Part shown: positions 10,380 through 20,731 of the stretch, piece by piece
How positions within the stretch are numbered: the first letter of the stretch is position 1
Layout of the letters: every line of letters starts with the position of its first letter
Source: Humulus lupulus
Taxonomy: Eukaryota > Streptophyta > Magnoliopsida > Rosales > Cannabaceae
Direction: 5' to 3'
NCBI RefSeq assembly: GCF_963169125.1
Contig: NC_084795.1
Location: forward strand, 257,791,042-257,855,041
DNA length: 64,000 nucleotides
The notes under the pieces: model-generated
What the model saw: only the letters and a program-made list of their open reading frames with translations
What the model was told of the DNA's origin: nothing
Database searches by the model: none
Made by a program: the position numbers and the translations under genes

Positions 10380-12551
10380 TGTAATGCCCCGAAATCCCTA
10401 ATGCGGTTTAGTGGTTGGATTAGTAGGCTGGGAGGGCCATAACTGTTTAATTATGCCATTAAATGATAATATGCATGTTTTTGTGAATTATATTATAATA
10501 TGATGTTATATGCATGCATGTGGGTCCACATTTGAATATTAGGGTGTTTTGATAATTTGGCCCGGTAAGGGCATATTTGTGTATTTGGGTGCATATTGTG
10601 ATTTGTGAATGAGATCCCATTATTATGGAGATCTATTCGAGCTATTCAGCATGAGACAGTCTTATATTATGAATTAGCGGTTTTGTCATAACGGGGGTCT
10701 TTTATTGGGATATTGGATTATGAGAATGTTATTTGATGATAAATTGGGAATTATTGTGATCAGGAGGAAATTCTGGAAGTTTTGACTATAATGTCCCTGG
10801 GGGTGTTTTTGGGACCCCGAGCACTAGGTTTTACTTGAGGTTACTTAAGCTTGAAGTAGCTTGTCAGATAGAACGTACGTTAGAAAACCTCTCGCTCTTT
10901 CCCGTTCGAAGTATTTTCAAGGAAATCTCGAGTTCTAGGAGTCGGAATCAAGCGAGGATCGAGGCATAGCGGTCCTAGGAAAGATTAGAAGCTGCTTGAC
11001 CGAAGGATTTGACGAGAAACAACCCAATCGAAGGTAATCTAAGTTTTAAGTTTTGAGTCTTTAGAGTTTCTAAGCTTAGAATTGGCTTTTGTGAATCGTT
11101 GAATTTTTGGTTCATTTGAGCCTTGGGTTTTGGTGGTCTAGGACCATTGGGAAGCTTGGGAACTTTGATTTGATGATTTGGAAGTGTTTAGGCATGATTT
11201 TGGAGGCTTTGGGATGAAGGAAATCGTGTTTGGGGATGGCTCTGGGTTGGGGGCCACGACCCTAGCTCGAAGAAACAGGTAGGCGATTTTGCCTTTGCTG
11301 GGCGCCGCGGCCCTACGTATAGGGTCCCACAGCCCTTGCTTCAGTTGTGGCTTGGGGCCGCGACACAAGGTGCCAGGGCCGCAGCTCTTGGGCAGTTTTG
11401 AGGCTATTTGTGTGTTTTGACCCCGGGAACATGGTATTAGGCCTCGAGATTGTTCCTACTACCCAGATTAGTGTGGATTGATGTCTCAGAGGCTAGATCT
11501 TGATTCGGAAACCCTTGTTGCTCATTTTATTGATGGTGTCCCTTATTTGGTTATGATTAGGTGACCGCTAAAGGACTATAAGTCAGATCATTCTCAAGGG
11601 TCGTTGTTTTATTCATTCTAGCTCGAATCAATGGTAAGAAAACTGCACGCCATATCTGACATGCATGGTTATTCATGAGGCATGTTGAATGTGTAAATGT
11701 TGACATGGATTGATTATTGAATGCTTAGCAAATATTGCTCACTTGTGCATGGTACTGACTAATTAGTCAGAATTGGCAAATGTGCTAGTATCAACTGTGA
11801 AGCTGGAACTTATTAGTCAAGTTCGGCAGTGGTACTGGGCACTGGTCACACAGTGCTGACTCATAAGTCAGGACGGCCTTAGCGTGTTCAACGTAAGCCA
11901 ATAAAGATTAGATCTAATCGACATCTGCATTAAATGACTCAGAAGAGCGTTAATGCTGGACCGACCTCAAGTTCGATGAAAGCTAAAAGCGCTTGTGTGA
12001 CTTACCCATCAGTCACTCATTATGGTTTACCAGAACCTCAAGTGATATTCACTCATCTGTTTAAAAGCTATAAGCTCTGTTTGATTATAATAATAATCAT
12101 TTGATAAAGTTTATATGCAATACTATGTTTTCATGCTGGGCTTTGGCTCATGGGTGCTATGTGGTGCAGGTAAAGGAAAAGAAAAGCTCACCCAGCCTTG
12201 AGTGGAGAGCTTAGGTGGTGATGTGTACATATGCAGTTGCTTGACCACCACGGCCAAGGAGTTCTCAGAGGAACTAGGGGGTTTACCCTATTTTTGCCGC
12301 TTAGGTCGGCGGGTTTGTAAATTTGAAACAGTAATGACCATTTTGAGTTGTAGATAACCTGTAAATGTTTTGATGGGCCCATAAATAGTTTTATGTATTT
12401 AATAAAATATATCCTTTCCTTTTTATTGGTTTTCCACCTTAGCCTGTTAATAACACTTAGATGAACGTTTTTAACCAAAGGACTCGGGTAGCGAGTCAAA
12501 TTTCCGGTTCACCGATCACCATAACTGTTCTGGGGTAACCAGAGCGTTACA
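10380..12551 (+). repeat. 5' LTR of the gypsy element
   Basis: The LTR begins TGTAATGCCCC and ends GCGTTACA, 2,172 bp. It contains GC-rich CCGCGGCC-type patches (about 11290-11390), short palindromes such as GACTAATTAGTC, and a conserved block at 12135-12212 shared with other gypsy LTRs in the window. It lacks most of the 36-bp tandem repeats seen in the 3' LTR. Confidence 0.92.
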
Positions 12552-12554
12552 AAT

Positions 12555-12566
12555 TGGTATCAGAGC
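12555..12566 (+). other. Retrotransposon primer-binding site
   Basis: TGGTATCAGAGC lies three bases after the 5' LTR and is complementary to the 3' end of plant initiator methionine tRNA, the usual primer for minus-strand synthesis in these elements. Confidence 0.92.
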
Positions 12567-12996
12567 GTGCCAAGTTTAGGGTTCCTGTAGACTGGCTGGG
12601 CATGTACACACATCACTGAAGTCAAGTTCGACTCAGGGTTTGGTAGCTATTTATGTAGTTATATGTATAACTACTTAAATATAGTATATATGCTTTACCT
12701 GTATGCATAAGACACCATGTTAAACCTGTGCCCTGAAATATTATATCCTCAGCAAATGTGTGCTAATTAGTACTGAGATTGCTGGAACATACTTATTAGT
12801 ATTATTGATTATGAATTATTATGTGATACATGCTAAGTGCTAAATGCTATAAACATGTATCTGCCTATATAATTGTATGACTGTGGAATGTGATAATTGT
12901 CTGCTTGTTCTTGGACCGTAAGGCGGCAAGAGGTTTAGTTATTACTACCTGACTGGCCGTGTTGATCAATGTTTCAGCAAGGTATAACAGATAAGA

Positions 12997-14100
12997 ATGA
13001 ATCCAGGGAAAACAGATACTTCAGCTGGCCAAAGTGATCTAGGCCAGAATAATAACAGTTAGGGTCAGGAAAATGACCAGTCACAAATTCCACAGCCAAC
13101 TCCTGTAAACTGGCAGCAAATGATTAGTGATCTGCAGGCAACAGTGTTGAGACAGGGGGAAGAGCTTCGTCTCCTGAGACAATAGCAAGCGCCTGCAGTG
13201 GCCAGTATATCAGAGGCACCTCCTATGTCGGTGCCAGCAGTTGAGCAGCTGCCTGAGGTTGGAAATAAATGGGCGCCTCTCTATGAAAGGTTCAGAAAGC
13301 AGCAACCTCTTGTATTTGAGGGCAGTGTAGATTCTGCCAAGGCAGAGCAGTGGATGAGTATGATTACCACTATCCTTGACTTTATGAGGGTAACTGGTAA
13401 CGAGAGGATGGCTTGTGCCACTTATATGTTTCGGGAGGATGCCCGGATCTGGTGGGAGGTGATTACCCAGACCAGAAATGTTAATGCCTTGAGTTGCGAG
13501 GAGTTTCAGACTTTGTTTAATGAAAAATATTATAATGATGCTATCAGGTCAGCGAAGGCCCAGGAGTTCATTAGGCTACTTCAGGGAAATTTATCAGTCA
13601 TTGAGTATGCCTTAAAGTTTGATCGTTTGGCAAAGTTTGCCATGGAGCTGGTGCCCACTGATGGGACCAGGAGAGAGAGATTTCTTCAGGGGCTACAGCC
13701 CAGATTAGCTTGTGATGTACGTATCACCATTGTGGCTAGGGTTACTACCTATGCATAGGTGGTTGAGAAGGCACTCATAGCTGAGAGTGCAGAGAACAAG
13801 ATCTGGCGTGACAGTGCAGCCTGAAAGGATTTCACGAGGACAGGTCCTCCATTTATGGGTTCTGGTAGGGGTGTAGGCCCCAGTGAGCAAAAGAGGAAGG
13901 TTCCTGACACCTTCCTAGTTCCAGGTCCTGATAGGCAGCCTCGTGGTATTGCAATGGGTCGTCCAGGGGGTAGTGAAGCCTGGAAGACTCGTCCTGAATG
14001 TCCTAGATGCAAGAGGCGTCATTTGGGAGAGTGTAGGGCAAATGCCTGCTACTTGTGTGGAGCGGTAGGTCATTTTAAGAAGGATTGCCCTCAGGTAAGA
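12997..14100 (+). pseudogene. Gypsy gag with zinc knuckle, broken by stops
   Basis: The likely start is the ATG at 12997, in frame with the capsid-like region at 13198-13758. That region has the retrotransposon gag fold signatures WMSMITTILDFM, ARIWWEVI and FNEKYY, then EFIRLLQG and RFLQGLQP. A CCHC knuckle, CYLCGAVGHFKKDC, is encoded at about 14047-14088. Stops at 13060, 13183 and 13756 fall where Gln (CAG) is expected, and another at about 13822. A frame change separates the capsid part from the knuckle. Gag normally packages the element RNA in cytoplasmic particles; this copy cannot make the full protein. Confidence 0.85.
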
Positions 14101-14718
14101 AAAGAAGAACCCAGGAAAGCGGAAAGCTCGGCCCCAGATCGAGTGTTCGCATTGACTCAAGCAGAAGCTGAGGCTTCTCCCTCAGTTGTTATAGGTCAGC
14201 TTCTTAGTGCTAGAACCCCTTATAATGTATTGATTGATTCTGGTGCTACACATTCTTTTGTTGCTAGTAGTGTTATTGATAGATTGTGTAGACCCTGTGA
14301 TTTTTATGCTGTGGGGTTTGGAACTTTGTTACCCACTGGAGAGTTAGTGGTTTTTGGGAGATGGGTCAGATCCTTGCCAGTGACAGTGGAGGGCAGAGAG
14401 TTATCAGTGGATTTGATAGAGTTAGTTATGACTGACTTCGATATGATATTGGGTATGGATTGGTTGGAAAAGTATGGGGCAACCATTGATTGCAGAAGGA
14501 AGATGGTCACCTTTGAGCCTGAAGGTGAGGATCCTTTTGTGTTTGTTGGTACTATGCATGGACCTCGCATTCCATTGATTTCTGTATTGAGGGCTAGGGA
14601 TCTATTGCAAGGAGGTTGCATTGGATTCTTGGCTAGTGTGGTTGATACCACTCAGGTCGTGCTTGTGAGACCAAAAGAGACCAGACTTGTTTGTGAATTC
14701 CTGGATGTATTTCCATAA
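14101..14718 (+). pseudogene. Gypsy aspartic protease region
   Basis: In the frame continuing from the zinc knuckle, VLIDSGATHSFVA (about 14227-14265) is the retropepsin DSG active site. It is followed by DFDMILGMDWLEKYGA, the conserved protease C-terminal motif. The protease normally matures the Gag-Pol polyprotein. The frame ends at a TAA (14716-14718) where the related plus-strand gypsy copy at 23640 has GAG, within the phrase FPEDF just before reverse transcriptase. Apart from that stop this section is well preserved. Confidence 0.85.
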
Positions 14719-16031
14719 GATTTTCCAGGGTTGCCACCGCATAGAGAAATTGAGTTTGTTATAGAACTGGCACCAGGGACAGAGCCAGTGTCTAGAGTGC
14801 CTTACAGAATGGCCCCAGCTGAGTTGAAAGAATTAAAGGTACAGTTGCAAGAATGGTTGGATTTAGATTTTATCAAACCTAGTTTCTCACCTTGGGGTGC
14901 GCCTGTTCTGTTTGTAAAGAAGAAAGATGGTTCGCTGAGGATGTGTATTGATTACAGAGAACTGAATAAATTGACAATCAAGAATAAGTATCCTTTGCCA
15001 AGGATAGATGATCTGTTCGATCAGTTGCAAGGTAAGAATGTATTCTCAAAGATTGACCTTCGTTCTAGTTATCATCAGTTGAGGGTCAAGGAAGGAGACA
15101 TACCGAAGACAGCTTTTCGCACCAGGTATGGGCATTATGAGTTCTTATTCATGTCTTTTGGATTGATTAATGCCCCGCTGCTTTTATGGATCTGATGAAC
15201 AGAGTGTTCAAGGATTATTTGGACCAGTTTGTGATCGTCTTCATCGATGATATTCTGGTATATTCTCAGTCTGAGTCAGAGCATGAGCAACATCTGAGGT
15301 TGGTTCTACAGAGACCGAGGGAACACAGACTATTTGCTAAATTCAAGAAATGTGAGTTCTGTTTATCTCAGGTATCCTTTCTTGGACATATTATCAGTAA
15401 GGAAGGGATTAAGGTTGTGACAGCAAAGATCGAAGCGGTCAAAGATTGGCCAAGGCCAAAGAATGCTTCTCAGGTTAGAAGTTTCCTTGGATTGGCAGGT
15501 TATTATAGGCATTTCGTGGAAGGGTTCTCAAAGATTTCTACTGCATTGACTGAGCTGACACGCAAGAGTCATAAATTTGTGTAGTCAGATAAGTGTGAGA
15601 ACAGCTTCCAGGAACTGAAGCAGAGGTTGATTACAGCTCCGATTCTGAGTCTTCCGACAGATCAGGAGAAGTTTATGATTTATTGCGATGCTTCTCATCA
15701 GGGTTTGGGCTGTGTTTTGATGCAGTTAGAGAAGGTAATTGCTTATGCTTCTCGTCAGCTGAAGGAGTATGAAAAGAGATATCCTACTCATGGTTTAGAG
15801 TTAGCATATGTGGTCTTTGCTTTAAAGATATGGAGGCGTTATCTCTATGGAGAGAAGTGTGAGATCTATACAGACCACAAGAGCCTGAAATACTTCTTCA
15901 CCCAGAAAGATCTGAATATGAGACAAAGGCGTTGGATGGAGTTAGTAAAGGATTATGATTGTGAGATTTTGTATCATCCAGGAAAAGCCAACGTGGTGGC
16001 TGATGCTTTAAGCCAGAAGGGTCCGGGATAG
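14719..16031 (+). pseudogene. Gypsy reverse transcriptase and RNase H, frameshifted
   Basis: The RT begins after the TAA at 14716. Motifs seen are [28 protein letters not shown], then [13 protein letters not shown], and the active-site FIDDILVYS in the frame starting at 15186. A one-base deletion near 15175 (compare about 24105 in the sister copy) moves the active site into another frame. A TAG at 15582 replaces Trp, and a TAG at 16029 replaces Gln. RNase H follows with [10 protein letters not shown] (about 15678) and [14 protein letters not shown] copies element RNA into DNA and RNase H removes the RNA; the enzyme here cannot be made whole. Confidence 0.9.
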
Positions 16032-17540
16032 ATTTATGGTATGAGGCTGATAGCCAGGGAGTTAGCAGATGATATGACTAGAGCTGGTATAGAGTTGCTG
16101 GTGGGCCAATTGGCAAATATTACGCTACAGTCTACGCTGTTAGAGAGAATCAAGGAGGGTCAGTTGAGTGACCCACAGCTGATCAAGATCAGAGAGGATG
16201 TTCTGGCTGGAGCATCCAGAGATTATACAGTGTCTGAGTTGGGCTTGTTGAGATACAAGGGGCGGATATGTGTTCCGTTAGACACTGCTTTGAGACGAGA
16301 GATTCTGGATGAATCTCATACTACACCTTACTCTTTGCATCCAGGCACCACGAAGATGTATCAGGATGTGAGATCGTTGTATTGGTGGCCGGGGATGAAG
16401 AGAGATGTAGTAGAGTATGTGGCTAAGTGCTTGACATGTCAATAGGTCAAGGTTGAGCATCAGAGGCCAGCAGGGTTATTGCAGCCTCTGGATATCCCAG
16501 AGTGGAAGTGGGAGGACATCACGATGGATTTCGTGGTGGGCTTACCCAGGACTGTTGGTCAGCATGATTCTATTTGGGTGATAGTGGATCGCTACACCAA
16601 GTCAGCTCACTTCTTGCCAGTGAGGACTACTTTTACAGTTGATCAGTATGTAGATCTCTATGTGAGAGAGATCGTGCACCTTCATGGAACGCCGAGGTCG
16701 ATCGTGTCGGATCGGGACCCTACTTTTACTTCCAAGTTCTGGGGAAGTTTGCAGAAGGCCATGGGGACACAGTTGAAGTTCAAAACTGCTTATCATCCTC
16801 AGACAGATGGGCAATCTGAGAGGACGATCCAGATATTGGAAGACATGTTGCGGGCATGTGTGCTGGACTTTGGTGGATCTTGGAGTAAGTATCTACCTTT
16901 AATAGAATTTTCTTACAACAACAGTTATCAGTCTACCATTGGAGTTGCACCTTATGAGATGATGTATGGTAGGAAGTGCAGATCTCCCATTCATTGGGAT
17001 GAGACAGGTAAAAGGAGATACTTAGGTCCTGTGGCAGTTCAGAGGACCAGTGAGGCCATTGAGAAGATTAGAGCTCGGATTCTCGCTTCTCAGAGTAGGC
17101 AGAAGAGCTATGCAGATCCCAAGTGCAGGAACGTGGAATTCCAAGTGGGAGACTATGTCTTCCTTAGAGTCTCGCCATGGAAAGGGGTGAGAAGGTTTGG
17201 GAAGAAGGGCAAGCTGAGCCCTAAATTTGTAGGTCCATTTGAGATCCTGGAAAGGATTGGTCAGGTGGCTTACAGATTGGCTTTGCCTCCAGCGTTATCA
17301 GCCGTGCATAATGTATTTCATGTTTCAGCTCTTCGGAGGTATGTATCTGATGTGAATCATATTTTGAGTTATGAAGATCTGGAGCTTGAACCAGCTCTCT
17401 CCTTTGAGGAGCAGTCAGTAAAGATTCTTGACAGAAAGGATAAGGTCCTCAGGAATAAGACGATACCTTTGGTTAAGGTATTGTGGAGGAACAACAAGGT
17501 CGAGGAAGCGACCTGGGAGCTGGAGTCAGATATGTAGGAT
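16032..17540 (+). pseudogene. Gypsy integrase with chromodomain-like C-terminus
   Basis: The HHCC zinc module is at about 16312-16442 (SLHPGTTKMYQ ... CLTCQ). The core starts near 16479 with DITMDFVVGLP (first Asp), VSDRDPTFTSKFWG (second Asp) and [10 protein letters not shown] (Glu). The GPY/F region is [14 protein letters not shown]. The protein ends with [16 protein letters not shown], the chromodomain type found in Tekay/Del chromoviruses, thought to guide insertion to heterochromatin. TAG stops at 16443 and 17535 both replace Gln codons that are CAG in the sister copy. All three catalytic residues remain. Confidence 0.9.
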
Positions 17541-17586
17541 CAGTATCCTGAGCTGTTCAGGAAAATTTCGATGACGAAATTTCTAT

Positions 17587-17600
17587 AAGGAGGGCATAGT
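17587..17600 (+). other. Polypurine tract next to the 3' LTR
   Basis: AAGGAGGGCATAGT directly precedes the 3' LTR and is the plus-strand primer. The equivalent tract (GGAGGGGATAGT) precedes the LTRs of the other gypsy elements here. Confidence 0.8.
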
Positions 17601-19925
17601 TGTAATGCCCTGAAATCCCTAACGCAGTGTAGTGGTTGGATTAATAGGTCGGGAGGGCCATAACTGTTTAATTATGCCATAAATGATAATATGCATGTTT
17701 ATGTGAATTATATTATAATATGATGTTATATGCATGCATGTGGGTCCACATTTGAATATTAGGGTGTTTTGATAATTTGGCCAGTTAAGGGCATATTTGT
17801 GTATTTGGGTGCATATTGTGATTTTTGAATGAGATCCCATTATTATGGAGATATATTCGAGCTATTCGGCATGAGACGGTCTTATATTATGAATTAGCGG
17901 TTTTGTCATAACGGGGGTCTTTTATTGGGATATTGGATGAGAATGTTATTTGATGATAAATTAGGAGTTATTGTGATCAGGAGGAAATTATGGAAGTTTT
18001 GACTATAATGTCCCCGGGGGTGTTTTTGGGACCCCGAGCACTAGGCTTTACTTGAGGTTACTTAAGCTTGATGTAGCTTGTCAGATAGAACATACGTTAG
18101 AAAACCTCTCGCTCTTTCCCGTTAGCTCATTTTATAGTTCGAAGTATTTTCAAGGAAATCTCGAGTTCTAGGAGTCGGAATCAAGCGAGGATCGAGGCAT
18201 AGCAATCCTAGGAAAGATTAGAAGCTGCTTGACCGAAGGATTTGACGAGAAACAACCCAATCGAAGGTAATCTAAGTTTTAAGTTTTGAGTCTTTAGAGT
18301 TTCTAAGCTTAGAATTGGCTTTTGTGAATCGTTGAGTTTTGGTTCATTTGAGCCTTGGGTTTTGTTGGTTTTGGACCATTGGGAAGCTTGCGAACTTTGA
18401 TTTGATGATTTGGAAGTGTTTAGGAATGATTTTGGAGGCTTTGGGATAATGGAAATCGTGTTTGGGGATGGCTCTGGGTTGGGGGCCTCGACTCTGTTCT
18501 TGGGCGTCGCGGCCCTAGCTCGAAGAAGCAGGTGGGCAATTTTGCCTTTGCTGGGCGCCGCAGCCCTTGCTTCAGTTGTGACTGGGGGCCGCGGCACAAG
18601 GTGCCAGGGCCACAGCTCTTGGGCAGTTTTGATCCTGTCTGTGTGTTTTGACCCCGGGAACATGGTATTAGGCCTCAGGATTGTTCCTACTACCCGGATT
18701 AGTGTGGATTGATGTCCCGGAGGCTAGATCTTGATTCGAAAACCCTTGTTGCTCATTTTATTGATGGTGTCCATTATTTGGTTATGATTAGGTGACCGCT
18801 AAAGGACTATAAGTCAGATCGTTCTCAATGGTCGTTCTTTTATTCATTCTAGCTCGAATCAGAGGTAAGAAAACTGCACGCCATATGTGACATGCATGGT
18901 TATTCATGAGGCAAGTTGAATGTGTAAATGTGGACATGGATTGATTATTGGATGCTTAGCAAATCTTGCTCACTTGTGCATGGTATTGACTAATTAGTCA
19001 GAATTGGCAAATGTGCTAGTATCAACTGTGAAGCTGGGACTTATTAGTCAAGTTTGGCAGTGGCACTAGGCACTGGTCACACAGTGCTGACTCATAAGTC
19101 AGGACGGCCTTAGCGTGTTCAATGCAAGCCAATAAAGATTAGATCTAATCGACATCTGCATTAAATAACTCAGAAGAGCGTTAATGCCGGACCGACCTCA
19201 AGTTCGATGAAAACTAAAAGCGCATGTGTGACTTACCCATCAGTCACTCAATTGTTAAGTTAGAGACTTACCCATCAATCTCTCATCTGTTTAAGCTAGT
19301 GACTTACCTAGCAGTGACTCATTTGTTCAAGCTAGTGACTTACCCAGCAGTCACTCATCTGTTTAAATTAGTGACTTGCTTGTCAGTCACTCATTATGGT
19401 TTACTAGAACCTCAAGTGATATTCACTCATCTGTTTAAGAGCTATACACTCTGTGTGATTATAATAATAATCATTTGATAAAGTTTATATGCAATACTGT
19501 ATTTTCTTGCTGAGCTTTGGCTCATGGGTGCTCTGTGGTGCAGGTAAAGGAAAAGAAAAGCTCACCCAGCCTTGAGTGGAGAGCTTAGGTGGTGATGTGT
19601 ACATATGCGGCCGCTTGACCACCACGGCGAAGGAGTTCTCAGAGGACCTAGGGGGTTTACCCTATTTTTGCTGCTTAGGTCGGCGGGTTTGTAAATTTGA
19701 AACAGTAATGACCATTTTGAGTTGTAGATAACCTGTAAATGTTTTGATGGGCCCATGAACAGTTTTATGTATTTGATAAAATATATCCTTTCCTTTTTAT
19801 TGGTTTTCCACCTTAGCATGTTAATAACACTTATATGCACGTTTTTAACAAAAGGACTCGGGTAGCGAGTCAAATTTCTAGTTCACCGATCACCGTAACT
19901 GTTCTGGGGTAACCAGGGTGTTACA
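17601..19925 (+). repeat. 3' LTR of the gypsy element, with tandem-repeat expansion
   Basis: This 2,325-bp LTR is homologous to 10380-12551. It is longer mainly because a unit of about 36 bp, containing GTGACTTACCCAGCAGTCAC-like sequence and CTCATCTGTTTAA, is repeated about four times at 19225-19400. The 5' LTR has roughly one copy at the same place (11997-12060). Confidence 0.92.
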
Positions 19926-20379
19926 ACAAACGTCATCGGTAGAAGCCCGTATGTCATCGGTAAAAGCTGTGTCGAGAACATGACCTCGATAGGAAAGTTC
20001 TCGTTACATCCTCGTTGGTAGAGGGAAACTTTTACCGAGAACATTAAGTATGTTCTCAGTATAGCTGGTACTGAGGACAAATGTTCTTGGTAGAGAGTTG
20101 ACAATATCGTCAGTGAAATCTGTCCAATTTTGTCATGTGGTAGGGCTATATCGAGGACATTGTCCTCAGTATAGACTGAATCAAGAATTTTTCTGCAATA
20201 TTTATTTATATATTTATTAATTAATTTAATTTGAATTAAATATAAAACAATATATTAAAATTACAATACTTATATTAAACACATAAATAAAATCCTAAGA
20301 GTACATTTGCTTAATAAAAAAAAGAGTTGTCCTAAACATGAAAATGTAATAGTCCAAAATAATAAAACTCATACATAAG

Positions 20380-20640
20380 TCCTACTCACTCGGTTGCTCC
20401 AACATCAGGATCATCAGGTGGCGGTGGGGCACATTGAGACCCCTAGGTGATACAATGAGTTCGGATGTGCTCCTCTAATTATCGAACACGCTCTCTCATC
20501 TTAGCCATCTCTTCATCTCTAGTTTGTGGAGGATTAATAGTAAATGGAGCTTGGTCCCTTATGTTAAGGATACACCCATATCCTTTCTGGAGACCACGTC
20601 ATCTTCTGAAGACATTTTGTACCAAAGACAAATCATCATC
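20380..20640 (-). pseudogene. 3' end of a CACTA second-gene (Transposase_24-like) remnant
   Basis: Read on the minus strand, the segment encodes a basic, heptad-like stretch followed by a Cys-Ala-poly-Pro-Asp tail (CAPPPPDDPDVGATE) and a stop near 20393. This ending is common in plant CACTA-associated Ptta/En/Spm proteins. It lies inside the interrupted CACTA element starting at 10348, which fits. The rest of the gene is missing, or reduced to the piece at 30360-30460 on the other side of the gypsy insertion. Confidence 0.45.
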
Positions 20641-20731
20641 TTCAGGCGCACTCGAAACTAGTATGGAACTCTCAGTTTCAGTAGACTATGTCTGCTATGT
20701 GTTGCGATATGAGATCTTATGATACAATATA

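Larger units (their letters stand above)
10380..19925 (+). mobile_element. Full-length Ty3/gypsy chromovirus-type retrotransposon (Tekay/Del-like)
   Basis: This 9.5-kb element has two LTRs (10380-12551 and 17601-19925), TG...CA ends and a perfect 5-bp target duplication ACAAA (10375-10379 and 19926-19930). The primer-binding site lies 3 bases after the 5' LTR and a purine tract abuts the 3' LTR. Internal order is gag, protease, reverse transcriptase, RNase H, integrase and a chromodomain-like C-terminus, which places it in the Tekay/Del chromovirus lineage. The LTRs differ at about nine places in their first 115 aligned bases, so the insertion is not recent. Several stops and a frameshift kill the polyprotein. 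It is inserted in a CACTA element. Confidence 0.93.

Noticed and set aside
12555..12566. tRNA gene piece
   Set aside because: TGGTATCAGAGC here is the retrotransposon primer-binding site; no cloverleaf can be built around it.
14719..17540. Endogenous pararetrovirus (caulimovirus-like) sequence
   Set aside because: An integrase core and chromodomain follow RNase H, and LTRs with a TSD flank the unit; this is a Ty3/gypsy retrotransposon.
18208..18712. Overlapping open frames on both strands (151 and 100 codons)
   Set aside because: They lie in the GC-rich part of the 3' LTR. The homologous place in the 5' LTR does not keep the frames.
19225..19400. CRISPR-like regular repeats
   Set aside because: The units are directly adjacent with no unique spacers and lie in an LTR of a plant retrotransposon.
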